Source: Mauremys mutica
Taxonomy: Eukaryota > Chordata > Testudines > Geoemydidae
NCBI RefSeq assembly: GCF_020497125.1
Contig: NC_059082.1
Span: forward strand, 63,256,948 to 63,320,947
Direction: 5' to 3'
DNA: 64,000 nucleotides
The notes under the pieces are model-generated. The model worked only from the letters and a program-made list of their open reading frames with translations. It ran no database searches and had not been told where the DNA came from. This document shows, piece after piece, positions 42,677-55,416 of this stretch. A program made the translations under genes and the position numbers. Position 1 is the stretch's first letter; every line of letters begins with the position of its first letter.

Positions 42677-43344
42677 ACTGCACAGATGGTGGATTACTTA
42701 GATCAACTGCCACAGTTCTTACAGCACAGGCTTTCAGCTACTAGTTGCCCATAAAGTGTGGCGCTGAAGCAAATAAACCAGCCAACACATTAAAGACAGA
42801 AGAAAGAAACACCTGAGAGAAAGCAGGGAATGTTGTTCACCACATGTTTGCTGAATGTATAACCCTATGAGCCCCTGAATTGGCTAAAGCTTCTTCTAGG
42901 TACTAATGTAATATAGAAATAAAGTAGTCAAAAGTGGACAAATGATATGGCTCTTACGATAGTGGTACTTTAAAGCAAAGAAGGGTGTGCCGTTTCCCTT
43001 ACCAACCACAGCCAGTTTAGAAGAGCTCCTGCACTGGAGTCTACATTCATAGGTGACACATGTATACATCAGTGAATCTACTAGCCCTCACATCTTTATT
43101 AGCCCCTTGAGCAAATGACTGCTGGGAGGTAAGAGACTCCTCTGAATTTGGGCTTAGATCCCTAACCCAAGCATGAGATTGAAAAAGGGAGGCTGTGCCT
43201 TCTGTCAACAGTGTTACCTTCAGTTTGGCCCTGTTGCCTGTCTGAGCCTCAAGCCAGCACTAGCCCCAGAAATGAACTGACCAGGAAGGAGAGTTCATGT
43301 TAGTAATGTTTCCATCAATGTCCTATCTTTTTGTCTTTCTGATT
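42677..43344. other. Intergenic sequence without recognised features
   Basis: No coding block or repeat end was recognised. Confidence 0.45.
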
Positions 43345-43352
43345 TCTTAGAG

Positions 43353-43997
43353 TAGGGGTGGGCAAACTACGGCCCACGGGCCACATCCATGGGAGCTGGA
43401 GAAGTGGCACCTGCAGACAGGGTACTGTGCAGAGCTGCCTGGCTGCGCCTCAGAGACAGAGGGGACATGCTTCTGGGAGCTGCTTGCAGTAAGCGCCACC
43501 CAGAGCCTGCACCCCTGAGCCCTCCCCACCCCATGCCCCAATCCCCTGCCACAGCCTTGATCCCCCTCCTGCCCTCTGAACCCATTGGTCCCAGCCTGAA
43601 GCACCATCCTGCACCCCAAACCCCTCATCCCTGGCCCCACCCCAGAGCCCGCACCCCCAGCCAGAGCCCTCACACCCCTCCCCTGTACCACAACCCCCTG
43701 CCCCAGCCTTGATCCCCCTTCCACCCTCTTAACTCCTCAGTCCAAGCCCTGAGCACCCTCCTGCACCCCAAAGCCCTCATCCCCAGCCTCACCCCAGAGC
43801 CCACACACACACACACACACACCCCAACCTGGAGCTCCCTCTCGCATCCTGAACTCCTCATTTCTGGCCCCACCCCAAAGCCCGCACCCCCAGCCAGAGC
43901 CCTCACCCCTACCCCCAATTTCATGAGCATTCATGATCCACCATACAATTTCCATACCCCAATGTGGCCCTCAGGCCAAAAAGTTTGCCCACCCCAG
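43353..43997. mobile_element. Non-autonomous hAT transposon with internal minisatellite (645 bp)
   Basis: The ends are TAGGGGTGGGCAAAC and GTTTGCCCACCCCAG. TCTTAGAG is repeated exactly at 43345-43352 and 43998-44005. The interior is built from repeated C-rich units containing CCCCAGAGCCCGCACCCCCAGCC-like sequence and CACCCTCCTGCACCCCAAA. A CA microsatellite lies at about 43802-43823. The long reading frames here are by-products of the C-rich repeats. Confidence 0.88.
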
Positions 43998-44005
43998 TCT
44001 TAGAG

Positions 44006-45190
44006 AGTCTTACCAAGAATGGGGGTTTCATCCTGCTCCATCAAAGAGACATTGATATTCAGAGGGAATCTCTAATTTGGAGGAGATTAACTGGATAACG
44101 AATAGTTGCTTTTTAAATTGGTGGTGACCATATGTCCCATTTTGGCCAAGACAGTCCTCTTTTTAAGCTCTGTCTTGGACATCCTGACTTTTTTTTTTTT
44201 TTGGGCGGGGGGTGGGGGGGGAACTGGCCATTTGGGAAGTGCTAGTGGGGGAGGTAGGAAGTGGCAATAGGGCAGTGCCAGTGTGGGGGTTAATGAGGTT
44301 AGATATAGCTCCCTGCCCCCATGACAGATGTACTGTCATTATGCCAGAAGATGTAAAAACTGTCCCTCACCTTTTTAATGCCTAATTCTGAAGAAGGAAA
44401 ATGCTGCATAACTGACTTCCCTTTTTGTATGAGGAATTCCTGTTTATTGTTACTCCTAGTATAAAAGGAGTTGCTGGTGTGCTTAAAATTCTTTTGTAAG
44501 TAAGATATTTGTCATTCCCTCAAACTGCAAGCATTTAAACTGTTGGAACTGGTGTTAGGTTGAAGGAAAACACCCGTGAAATCCTCAAAAGATCAAATGA
44601 CTGCCCCACACGAGTCTCTTACAGATGCAGTATTTTTGTGTGCAGGCACACACAATCTGTAAGACAGCATAGTCCGTATCTAGGTATCTTGTTGAAATAA
44701 ATACAAATAACTACAGTCCATCTGCTAACTCTGTCTGTTGTGTCTTTGGTGTACCATCCTCTTCGCCCCTCCCACACAGATACACACATCACTGACTAGG
44801 GATCTTGGAGGTGAAAAGGAAGCTGCTTGCGTCTCTGAAAGGGCACAGTCTAGCTAGACTTGCCATTGGGCAGGAGGATGTGTAGGTGGTGAGAGAAGCT
44901 GCCATAAAACGCATTATCCTGCGCACACCTGGGAACAGGTAAAAGTAGCTCAGGCATGAGGTTGTCTTCCCATGTGCCTGTTAGTCTGTTCTAAGGGGTT
45001 CTGGGAGTAAGAAGGGGCTTTATTTTACTCCTATATTGTCCTTCCCACCCCAGAGAAGTGAAAGCTACCAAAATGCATCTTTAAAAAACAAAGACATACA
45101 CAATAAAAAAAAACCTTAACATTTCATTGGTTGTGTCAAGTGCAGTTAAGATCACAAAAATAACTATAAAAATGGCATGTGCCATTCTTC
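44006..45190. other. Intergenic sequence with a possible degraded DNA element
   Basis: Near 44124-44230 the phrase GGTGACCATATGTCCCATTTTGGCCAAGACAGTCC resembles a common turtle repeat of uncertain class and is followed by a T15/G-rich tract. Nothing else was recognised. Confidence 0.35.
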
Positions 45191-45194
45191 CCCA

Positions 45195-45365
45195 CAGGGC
45201 CGCTCCAGGCACCAGCGGAGGAAGCACGTGCCTGGGGTGGCACATGCTAAGGGGCGGCATTCTGTCCATTTTTGGGGTGGCACAATCTGGGCAGTTTTTG
45301 TTGTTTGGGTTGTTTTTTTGTTTTTTGTTTTGCTTGGGGCGGCAAAAATGGTAGAGCCGGCCCTG
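45195..45365. mobile_element. hAT-type MITE (171 bp)
   Basis: The ends are CAGGGCCGCTCCAGGC and GTAGAGCCGGCCCTG, the same end type as the element at 42441-42668. The flanking 8-mers begin cttcc on both sides (partial match). It contains GGGGTGGCAC/GGGGCGGCA motifs and a T-rich tract. Confidence 0.7.
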
Positions 45366-47778
45366 CTTCCATTATCAAGTCGGTTAAGAGTCTTGTGCTG
45401 ACTTGTAAGTTTAACAGTCAACACACTCAGTGTGAACCCTGGTTTCAAGTTGTGTGGGGTGCGGCTCTTCTTGGCTTCCTACTTCCTCAGTCACCATAAA
45501 CAATATTTTTTTTTTAAATATGAGCTTAGCCATTTGTGTTGCTGATCCATGAGGTAGTCTAGAATGTAGCTGTCTCTTAATACTTAATACTCTTAATACT
45601 GTCTGGATTCTTCAATACTGATAACAGTAAAAAGTTGTCTTTGTCAATATGCACAAAGAGAGAAATTGTGGGCAACACACAGAGTAAAGAGGTTCAGTAA
45701 CAACACCTTGAACTTGTGTGCTATGTGCTTAGTACTGATAGAATTTTATTTGTATGAACTTTTTTCTAAAATCTGTCTCAATAGGTTTGAAGTTAATGCT
45801 ATGAAACCAGCTTCTGTTTTTCAGTTAAGAACTTTCTTTAATTAATAGCTTTTAAAATCTTTCCTATGATTGTGAGTTTCCGCATGCAGTATTACTTCAT
45901 TCAGAAAGACAAATCTTTTACAACGACTTCATATTGGATCAATTCTCATTTCCCCTTACCCTGATGCGGCAAAAACGATACCCATATGAAACAGGTTTCT
46001 ACAGAATATTGTTTAACATGTACAATAATCAATGTTTCAGGCATGTTAAAGAAATAAATAAACTAGAAATAAGTGACTTTATTTTGTGACACACATGGTG
46101 ATTTGTCTAATGTATCATATGTAACAACTAAGTGAAATATTTTCTTATGCTGCTTGCCTGTTGGCAAGTGAAATCTATGACTCTGTGGACAGTTTGGCCT
46201 TCATACTACTGCATAAGTTAGTTCAGTCTGCACTTTCCCAATGTAAATTAAATTACCTGACATTGCCTCCGTGCAAGTAGAACTAGGGTTGCTGAGGCCT
46301 GACGAGGTGAATCTTCATAAGCAACATTATAAATTTGGAACATTGGTAATTTCCCCCCAAGAAAATACACTAAAAGTTATTAGATCTTCTTTTCAACCAT
46401 ACAATGCAGTTGCTTAACATTTTATTCGATTCATTATACTTTCACATTGACAGTTGCATTCTAATTACATCAGTTTGAAGGTAGTCTATGTATCTAATTA
46501 CATCAGTATGAAGGTAGGCTGTGCAATAATTTCTGATACTCAAGATTACATGCTTGAGCAGTGCCATCTAGGTTCTAAATCTTTTTATAAATCCACCTCT
46601 CTGTTACTGAGACATTAAATACATACACACATATAGAAACTGTTTCTATATAATTTATATACCAGTCACCAGAGGGAGCATGAGTTACACCCAGGTCCCA
46701 GAGCAGGCATTACCATACATAAAAGAAGAGCAACAGGAGTGTGTGAAGATCATGTTACACTTGTGCCTCTTAAGAGATATGGGTGAAGCTGGGGGTGGAG
46801 GGGGAGGCGGAATTTGTTAGTTGTAAACAATTAAAACAGACAAAGACAGGGTTTCAAACTTCTGGAAGGATACTACAAATAATTTTGTTATTCAGTGCCT
46901 CTTTTAAGGTGGATATATAGCCCTATTGGCTAAACAATATAGTCTTTGTAGGCAAACAAAGAATAAAACTGGAGGATTAATGCTCAATCTAGTGAGAGGC
47001 TCTTAGTGAAATTCTTGGATGGTGAAAGTTAAATGTAATTGCATATGCAACCTGTTTTGACTCACAAGCTGGCCAACTTGTTACAGAACATTTGTTGTCA
47101 GCTATTCTACAGCTCTACATTCATCTGGGCTATGGAGTTTGTAACTTCCATCACTTGGTTAAAAGGCAGATATAACGGTGGCATTTGGCACAAGAACTGA
47201 GTGTGCTCAACAGCTAAAAAGCTCTGAGAGCTGGTGGATGCTAGCTCCATGCCCAAATGCAACTTAGTGTCCCTTTAAAGAAAGGGGTTTAGAAACTCAA
47301 AATACATGTGCTTAGAATGTCTTTCTGGTGGGTTTGTGAGTTTTCCACTGGATTGCAGGCGGCGTGACTTTTTGGAGGGAATGATGGCAATAGACTAAGC
47401 AGTAAGAATGGCTGTTGTGAACAGTTCCCACTTTATAGGAAGTCAGAGTTGACTATAACATTGCAAAAAAATCTGAATTTGATTAGTTTGGTCTCCGAAC
47501 TGTAAAAGATATCAAAAAATTCTCTGAAGTTATGCAATTGCCACAATTTGTCTCCCTGACTTCATTCCCTGGAGCTCCCTTTGATCCTCTTATTGTGTTG
47601 CTATAGCAGAGTCTGAGATTCTGTGACTAGGAGAGAGGTCAGTGGTCACATGTAATTGCAAAATATGTGTGTGAAACAGTATTATGTAGTGGTTGCCAAA
47701 TGGAGATTCCACCCTTGTGATTCCAGAGCGGTGAGGCTGGCGGTGTTGCAATAGAGATTGCCTTTCTACCACATAGGA
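45366..47778. other. Intergenic sequence without recognised genes
   Basis: AT-rich. There is a near-duplicate phrase (taattacatcagt-tgaaggtag) at about 46464-46485 and 46496-46516. No exon was recognised. Confidence 0.45.
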
Positions 47779-47786
47779 TTTATAAT

Positions 47787-48376
47787 TAAAGCTATGTTTT
47801 AGTCATGGGTATTTTTAGTAAAAGTCATGGACAGATCACAGGCAGTAAACAAAAATTCACAGCCCGTGACCTGTCCATGACTTTTACTATATACCCCTGA
47901 CTAAAACTGGATGGGGGCGTCTCTGGGGGAGAGGGCTTGGGGGGGCTGGGGCAGGCTCCCTACTCGGTTCCTGAGCTCCACATGCTGTCTCCGCTTCGCC
48001 CCAAGTCTTGGTTCTACAGCTCCCATTAGCTGGGAACCGCGGCCAATGGGAGCTGCAGGGGCGGTGCCTGTGAGCAGAGGCAGCACGTGGAGCTAGGAGC
48101 TGAGGGAGGGGAGTTCCTGTCGCCCTTCCGTGGAATCCCTCCACCCCCAGGTAAGCACTGTCCCAGCCCTGAGCGTCCCTCCCCCAACCCAAACTCCTGC
48201 TGCTGGGCGGGGGGGGCGCAGGCGAGACTGCCCCCACAGCAGCTGGTGCGACTGGCCATGGGGCTGCCTGAGCTGCTTGGACAGCTCCCAGGCCAGGCAC
48301 ACCAGCCTCTGCAGAAGTTACGGAGGTCACAGAAAGTCACTGAATCCATGACCTCCGTGACAAACATGGAGCCTTA
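47787..48376. mobile_element. Non-autonomous hAT transposon (590 bp)
   Basis: TTTATAAT is repeated exactly at 47779-47786 and 48377-48384. The ends TAAAGCTATGTTTTAGTCA and TGACAAACATGGAGCCTTA are imperfect inverted repeats. Subterminal sequence contains GTCATGGAC/GTCCATGAC pairs. The GC-rich interior produces long spurious reading frames on both strands. Confidence 0.82.
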
Positions 48377-48384
48377 TTTATAAT

Positions 48385-49330
48385 TTATGTAAATTCATCA
48401 TACTAGTGTCACTTTATTTGATGTACTTAATTGTGTACATAATCAGTTTGTGTTTATACTGTGTAGCACCTTCATTCCAAAGGATCTCAGATTGCCTCAG
48501 TAGAGTATGTATAAAACACAGGGTTTTTAGTTTGTATGATGAAACCACTAGAACTTTCAGGTAGTTGGGAGTCCCTGAAGCTCTGCTCTTGCAGCAGTCG
48601 TAAGATCATCCTTCCCACTTGGTATTGCCAAATGTGTTTTCCAAATTCTGTAATAAATAACCCACAAGGCCACAAAGTTGCACCAACTCTTTGTGAAAGA
48701 GACAAGCTTTTGAGCTACACAGAGCACTTTCTTCAAGTCTTGTTTAATCCAAATCCTCCTCAGAGTTTCTTTCTTTCTTTCTTGTGGGTATGGAACAGTT
48801 CCAAATAAGCCAGCATACAGTTGGTTAGGGGGCAGGGAAGTGGTTAGAAAGTCATGATATTGGCATACAGAATTACAGACCCATGAATTTTGCACTCACC
48901 TTCTGGTAGATGGTATTATTAGTGTGCTTCAAGAGTCCAGGCTGAATAAATCAGTCAAAGAAAATCAGTCACATTGCCAGATATGCCGTGTGGGAGGCTG
49001 CATGTCACTAAGTGGAGTTGCAGTAGTTATTTCTAAAACACAAGACAATGCATGCTCTGTTTCTGAGACTAGAATCAATTCTTAAATATGTAGAAATGTT
49101 CTCTTTGAAGTAAAGGTGGGTTTGAAGGAAAACTACAATGCTGCGGGAAGACGGGAGACAAGATAGACTTGTCAGGCATGGTGAGAAGAAAGCAAGAAAT
49201 ATAGTATGATTGCTAGTAGTACTTGCAATTAACTAATTAAATCTTTAGACTTAATGGCTCAGCAATTTTAAAATTACGTGACTTAAAATGGTTCAAGATA
49301 ACAGTTGAGAATATTTTTTAAAAACCTAGA
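48385..49330. other. Intergenic sequence with a possible repeat tail
   Basis: The sequence near 48676-48740 (caccaactctttgtgaaagagacaagcttttgagc) resembles a common reptile repeat tail. A CTTT microsatellite is at about 48766-48783. No gene was recognised. Confidence 0.4.
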
Positions 49331-49860
49331 AATTACCCCTGGTGGAATTCTGCACGACTGTGCATGTGCAGAAATCATTCCTCTCCCCCGACCCCCCCGC
49401 AGGAAATAGATTCTGTGGGAGGTGCTGCAATTACACCTTTCGCCCACTAGAAGCTGCTGTAGTGCCAGTAGAGAGGGCAGCTGGCTCCAGGTGGGAGCAA
49501 CCAGCTGTGGAGAGGGAGGGAGCAGTGGCTGCCTTCTCACAGTGCCCTGCCTGCAAGGCCAGGTGAGGGGGGGATGGACAGAGTGGGGCACATGGAGCTG
49601 CTGGGGGGTCACCTAGATGAGGGTTCAGAAGGGCTGGAGGTGGAAAGAGTGGGGTAGGGGCACAGGGGCTAGTGGGCTGACAGCACTGAGCTGGGGCTGA
49701 ATGGGAGTGGGAGGGCAGGGGAGAGTTGGGGTACAGGGGGATAGAGGGATGTGGAGTGGGAGGGGACCAGGGCAGATGTGGCTGAATGAATGGGAGATGC
49801 TAGGGGTCTAACAGGGTCTGCTTGGGGGTGGCTCCCCAAATCCCTAACAGTTCCTCCTCC
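49331..49860. repeat. Turtle interspersed repeat of uncertain class
   Basis: It starts with the phrase TGGTGGAATTCTGCACGACTGTGCATGTGCAGAA, which I recognise as a frequent turtle repeat. G-rich sequence with repeated GGGGCACA/GTGGGG motifs follows to about 49860. Neither ends nor coding sequence are clear. Confidence 0.4.
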
Positions 49861-52800
49861 CCATTATAAAATGATTGTTTTAAATATTTAAAACAATAAT
49901 TTGGACTGTTTCATAACTGATGTTTTCTGCAATCAGCTGTTCCTAAAAAAAGTCTTTGTTTATTCAAAATCAAGTTTTAATCTTATTGCCACTAGTAACA
50001 GAACCTACTTAGAATCTTTACTTTAAAGGTGACTAATCGAATGGAAATACAGACAATGAGTGGCACAAAGAAGGTAGATCAAACTTGTATTTCACCCTGT
50101 CTCATATTACAGGAACAACCTTGCATTCAGTGAAACTGAAAGGTGAAAAATGCCAAGCTGGTAAAAGGAAATACTTTCCCATGCAACACTCATTTTGAAG
50201 CTCATTGCCACAAGACATTCAACCAAAGAGCAGGGCACTTATGGGATAACAAGAATATTCATACTTGTTCTATCCCATCTGTCTGGGAAGGGATATAAAC
50301 CCTTCAGGACACAAACAAATCTTTAATTACTGGAAGTTAGGAGGAAACTTTTCCTGGGGCCAGGCTATCCTGGAGTAGGCAATTATGGTATTTCTTGTGC
50401 CTTTCTTGGAAGCAGCTCGTACTTACTGGCCAATAGTGGAGGTGAAATACTGGAATAGATTGACTGCTGATCAGGTCCAGTGTGCCAGTTTTCACATTCC
50501 TGTTAAAGGAGGGACAAAAATCTACTAGAATGGTCATTCATATTGAAATGAATGAGAAGACTTAAATTTGATTTAGGGATTTAATATGAAACAACATTTA
50601 GCAGCTGACAAATAATAGATTTTGATTATGCTAATTCCCATACAGGAAACTTCCACAATATTTATTTATTGGGCTTTTTTGCATTACTAACCTAGAAACT
50701 GATTTCTCGTGTAAAATCTCAAAATTTTAGTTTTTGTAAGGATATCTTAAAAACTACATTAAGGTAGTGTCATAACTAGAAGCAAGTACATGGTTAACGC
50801 TGCCGTGGTGTCTTAAAGGTAGCAAAGAGATGCTCTCCTGTTTTATTTTTCACTTCCAGCAGCGTAGCAAAGATCCAGAGTAGGTTTGTGTTTCAGAGCT
50901 AACAGTCATCTCATGGGGATGATAATCAGCAAAAGAAGAGAACTGAGCTGGCTGCTCAGTGCAAATAAACTATCTATTGTGTGAACAAAGAGGGAGAATC
51001 TATAGAAATAGGATTATTTTCCTCCTGCATGGAATTAAAGCAGATCACTTGAAAATGAGAAATGTGACTACTTTAATGTTAACAAAAGGTTGGGTTCTCT
51101 ATTCATGTTGCAAGCAGTGAGAAGATAGCAGAACAAATTAGGGTCCAGATCTGAAAGTTTGGAGTGAGACGCTGTTTTAATTCTTAGTCAAAAGTTTGAC
51201 TTTTCAGCAATGTGTTGCATGTGGACCAATTATCTTTCAATTTACAATTAGTTTAAACAGTTGATTATGAGGTGGTGTTGAGATGTCTGCTGTCCCTGGT
51301 GGGAGTGGACAAGGCTAATCTTCAATAGCTCTTTTTCTTTCTTTCAGAGAAATTGTTATGTCAAGTAATTACTTTTCTGATGTGAGGATTCTTTGCTTCT
51401 TTATTGTTGTCCCTGGTATTAAATGTGAATGAGGTTGCTGGGGTAGTTAGTGGGGGAATATGGGCTGAAGTGTAACACTGACATTCTCTAAATACTACTT
51501 AATTGCAGAGTGCAGTTTAAAATGTGCCCATTTTAGAAGTACAGGTGCTCAATGTTACTTAATTCTAAACAAACTAGTAACTGGAACAGTAAACTACACA
51601 GGTTCAAAACACTTGTATTGTTAATATTTCCATCATGCATCTGCCAGCTTGAATTGTCAGTAATTAGCTTCCTGAGTATTCTCAAGTCCATATCTTAAAA
51701 TTCAATAAGTTTATTACTTTTAAGGCAGACAGTATTTTATTACAATAGTTTAAAGTAAGGACATCTAGTGATGAAAACAACAAACCTTTTTGAACAGCAA
51801 AATGCAGAGTATCCTCCACAGAAAGTCAAAGGGCACTTGAGTGAAACTGTAAAAAAAAACTCATGATTTTTTTTTTTAAGGGAAGGGGGGTGGAAACCCA
51901 GCAGCCATTTGATATTTCTGCACTGAGAACACAGAAATCTGGTTGCAGCCACTGAAAAAACTCTTATCACTAAACTTGAGGAACCAGGTCTGAGTGGCTG
52001 ACCACCCTGACCATGAACATCTGGAAGTTAGGCTTGTTTTCTTTCAAGAGGTTTTTATCATAAGACTTGTATTTTTCTCTGCTGCGTAAGTGGAATTTCC
52101 TTCCTAGTTGGAAATATTAAACAATGTATTCTACAGACCTCTTTATCTTGTGTTGGTGTTTGTGGCTGGTTCAAAATCACCAGATAACAGAGGGGAATTT
52201 GAACTTAATCCACAGGTAATTTAGCCCTTGCCTTGTGCCCTCTTAGAGGGACATGTGATTATCCAACAGTAGGAATTCCCCTTAGAACTATCTTTAAAAT
52301 CAAATGATTTTATTATTATTCACTCTGGCAAAAGACACTAGAAATGTACTGCAGAGAACTTTCTTGCATTGGGATGATGCAATGGGCCTTTTCCATCTCT
52401 GATTCTTTTTTCCCTCCTGTTGGTTATCATGTACTGCCCTCTTAGTCTTTGACTGGATTTTTTTTTTCTTTCCCAGACCTGTTGGCAAAAATAGCATCCA
52501 CATTTTCAGAGACTTTCAAGTGGGGGGAACCTTTGTATACCTGATGATTGTGAGAGAGTTTCAGCAATTCTGGTGGTTATTTAATTAAAATCTGTTTCTC
52601 CCCCCAATGCAAATAAAGGGTCAAATGTTGGACTTGATCACTGATGCGATTCTTCCTCAGTACCATTCAGCAGACAAACTGTATTTTCCAAGTATTTTTT
52701 TTATTCTATCTTTAATTCAACTGTCTTCTTCACAGTGTACAATGATGCTCTGTAAATCTGAAAGACCACTTGACTGAGTTTCAGTTAGATGAAAGTTAAA

Positions 52801-53075
52801 ATTGAGAGAGGATACCTAGTCTCCCAGGGACTGCAGATTCAAACGGTTAAGCAGTCATCTTAGGTCTTCCTCCCTCTGATGTCACAAGAACACAAAGCAA
52901 ATTGCTCTGCCAGGACTTTGGGATGAGACCTTGGCATTTTGTAAGTGTTGGAGTTTGCTCTGTGTCCTTGTCTGGTATGTCTCCTGTTTGTACAGTGTGG
53001 TGTGGTCTTTTTTTTTTTTTTTGGTTGGCAGAGGGCTGTATGTCCTATATGTCAAGGTGATTTTACCTATGTAAA
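49861..53075. other. Intergenic sequence without recognised genes
   Basis: No NUBP1 exon was recognised. Homopolymer T tracts occur near 51868-51880, 52460-52468 and 53009-53022. Confidence 0.45.
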
Positions 53076-53245
53076 CAACGAGAAGTCTGGTGGCACCTTA
53101 AAGGCTAACAGATTTATTTGGGCATAAGCTTTCATGGGTGAAAAACCCCACTTCTTCTGCCCAAATAAATCTGTTAGTTTTTAAGGTGCCACCAGACTCC
53201 TTGTTGTTTTTGTGGATACAGACTAAAACAGCTACCCCCTGATAC
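53076..53245. repeat. Palindromic interspersed repeat, copy 1
   Basis: The left arm (from CAACGAGAAGTCTGGTGGCACCTTAAAG, 53076 on) is nearly the reverse complement of the right arm (CCCAAATAAATCTGTTAG ... GCCACCAGACTCCTTGTTG, about 53160-53207). It ends with the widespread reptile tail GTGGATACAGACTAAAACAGCTACC. A second copy is at 56657. The class is uncertain (MITE-like or fused repeat tails). Confidence 0.65.
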
Positions 53246-53382
53246 CTTTGCCTATGTGGTTTGCCCTAAGGCTGATGAAAGGTAAGATATAATATTTGAG
53301 TGAGAGATCATTATGCCTCTGCAGCTCGTGGCTTTTTCTCCTAACACTTAAGACATATGGAAGAATAATGCTTGGAAACTAA

Positions 53383-55213
53383 GGCCTGGTCTACACTAGG
53401 AGTTTGTCGAATTTAGCAGCGTTAATTCTACTTAACCGTGTACCCGTCCACACCAGGAAGCTAATTAGTTCGACCTAGAGGGCTCTTTAGGTCGAATTCT
53501 GTACTCCTCCCCGACGAGGGGAGTAGCGCTAAATTCGACATGGCTATGTCGAATTAGGCTATGTGTGGACGGAAATCGACCTTAGTAGCTCCGGGAGCTA
53601 TCCCACAGTGCACCACTCTGACGCTCTGGACAGCAGTCCGAGCTTGGATGTTCTGACCAGCCACACAGGAAATGCCCAGGGAAAATTTGACACGCTCCGG
53701 CGCCTTGTGGATGTTCTGCAGGACCGCAGGCAGGAGGACAGAGCACCCCTGCACTGTATCTGCAACCGCCCTCCCCTGCCACAAAGTCCCAAAAACCCCT
53801 CACCCAAAGTAACAAGAAGGAGGGGCGACAGGGGCTGTGAAAACTGTCACTGCACCCCTGCAGAGTGCACAAATACAAGAAGGCTCTCATTCCCTAAATG
53901 TTGAGAAGTCCTTCCCTTCCTGGCTCACCGAAGCCCCAATCCCAGTTTCATCCCCTAACTGTGTAGTTGATTATTAAAAGTAGTTTGCTGTTAATTACTA
54001 TTTCCGTCAAGTTTTTCTACAGAAGACTGTCTGTGAACGCGGTGGGCAGGGGGTTGTTAATTGCATAGGACAGTCACCTTTACCAGGGTACAGACACGGG
54101 GGCAGGATCAACAGCAGGTCACACACACAGTGCAGTCAGTAGGCACCCTGGTCGGTCTGGGAGGTGGTTTTCATGTTCTGTGTGGGTGGGGGGTACGTGA
54201 CTTTGTGGCATGGGAGGGCGGTTACAGAACTTATGCAGCGGTCCTTGTCCCGGACCACAGAGCCACGCAGCAGGGGAATCTGTAACCGTCCTCCCCCACC
54301 ACAAGGTCACGTAGCCCCCGCACACAGAGTCCCGAAAAGGAGGGATGGCAGGCTCCATTGAAACAACCAGTCCGGCACTGCAGACTGCTCTAGGAGCAGA
54401 AGCCTATCATTCCTCGAGTGTAGAAGCGGTGTTAACATCACTGCACACCCTACCCACCACAGTCTGCATCCCTGTTTCAACCCTTTAACGCGAATTCATT
54501 AATAAAGAAAACGTTAATTAACAATGTTCCATTAACTTTATTTTTAAACGTGTGTTGGAAGGGGGGAAACGTGGTGAACGGGGTATGTAACCACAGAAGA
54601 AAGTCAACAGTAACTGAAGCAGGGGCAGGTTCAGCTTCTCTGTAAAGAAACTGAACAGTCACAGGTTACCCTGCTCCCTGAGGAACCTAGCTTTCAAAGC
54701 CTCCCGGATGCACAGCGCTTCCCGCTGGGCTCTTCTAATTGCACGGCTGTCTGGCTGAGCGTAATCAGCAGCCAGGCGATTTGCCTCAACCTCCCATCCC
54801 GCCATAAAGGTCTCCCCCTTGCTCTCACAGAGATTGTGGAGCACACAGCAAGCTGCAATAACAATGGGGATATTGGTTTAGCTGAGATCTGAGCGAGTCA
54901 GTAAGCTCCGCCATCTCCCCTTGAGACGTCCGAAAGCACGTTGAATGATGACAGTTACCCAAGACCACCCTCGACACATTTTTCCCCCCCAACATGCATT
55001 GTGGGGAAATCCCAGAATTCAAATGGGCTGCGGGAACTGGGGGATAGCTTCCCACAGTGCACCGCTTCCAATGTCGACGCTTGCCCCATTAGTGTGGACT
55101 CACAAAGTCGAATTAGTGTCCTTAGTGTGGACACACAAATTCGACTTTGTAAGGTCGATTCCACAAATTCGAATTAAGTTAAATCGAACTAATCTGGTAG
55201 TGTAGACATACCC
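53383..55213 (-). mobile_element. PIF/Harbinger transposon with partial transposase (1831 bp)
   Basis: The left end GGCCTGGTCTACACTA and right end TAGTGTAGACATACCC are inverted repeats. TAA flanks both sides (53380-53382 and 55214-55216). Subterminal regions are full of GTCGAATT/AATTCGAC motifs. A minus-strand transposase C-terminus remains at 54659-54955. The rest of the transposase and any Myb-like partner gene are missing, so the copy is internally deleted. Confidence 0.85.
54659..54955 (-). pseudogene. Harbinger transposase C-terminal remnant (HARBI1-like DDE domain)
   Basis: In one frame from 54943 the sequence reads QRAFGRLKGRWRSLLTRSDL, a TAA stop at 54880-54878, then after a few residues IVIAACCVLHNLCESKGE and on to REALKARFLREQG. 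The RAFGRLKGRWR and VLHN-x-CE blocks are hallmarks of the DDE_Tnp_4 domain of PIF/Harbinger transposases and of domesticated HARBI1. Only the last part of the domain, after the second catalytic Asp, is present, with one in-frame stop. It cannot be active. It resembles the mobile transposase rather than the conserved HARBI1 gene, because it sits inside terminal inverted repeats. Confidence 0.85.
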
Positions 55214-55416
55214 TAAGTGGCATTAGAGGGTTTTTTAAAGACCTGGATATTTTACCTGCTAGTATCATGTGTTGCTATTACAGAGATGTGTATTTCAGGT
55301 ATTTCTAATGGAAGCAATTGTTTCACAGTCCTTTTTAATACAGTTGCTAAGCTTCTAAATATCCCAAAATAAAATAAATCTGCACTCCTTTCACTGTTGC
55401 ACTCAAGTTATATTAA

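Noticed and set aside
43347..43955. Long reading frames on both strands in the C-rich block
   Set aside because: They arise from the repeated C-rich units and CA repeat inside a hAT transposon, and the peptides are simple Pro- or Gly-rich repeats.
47887..48383. Several overlapping GC-rich reading frames of 60-147 codons on both strands, looking like a possible gene or CpG-island first exon of NUBP1
   Set aside because: They lie wholly inside a 590-bp hAT element with an exact TTTATAAT duplication. The predicted peptides are low-complexity and contain no NUBP1 motif.
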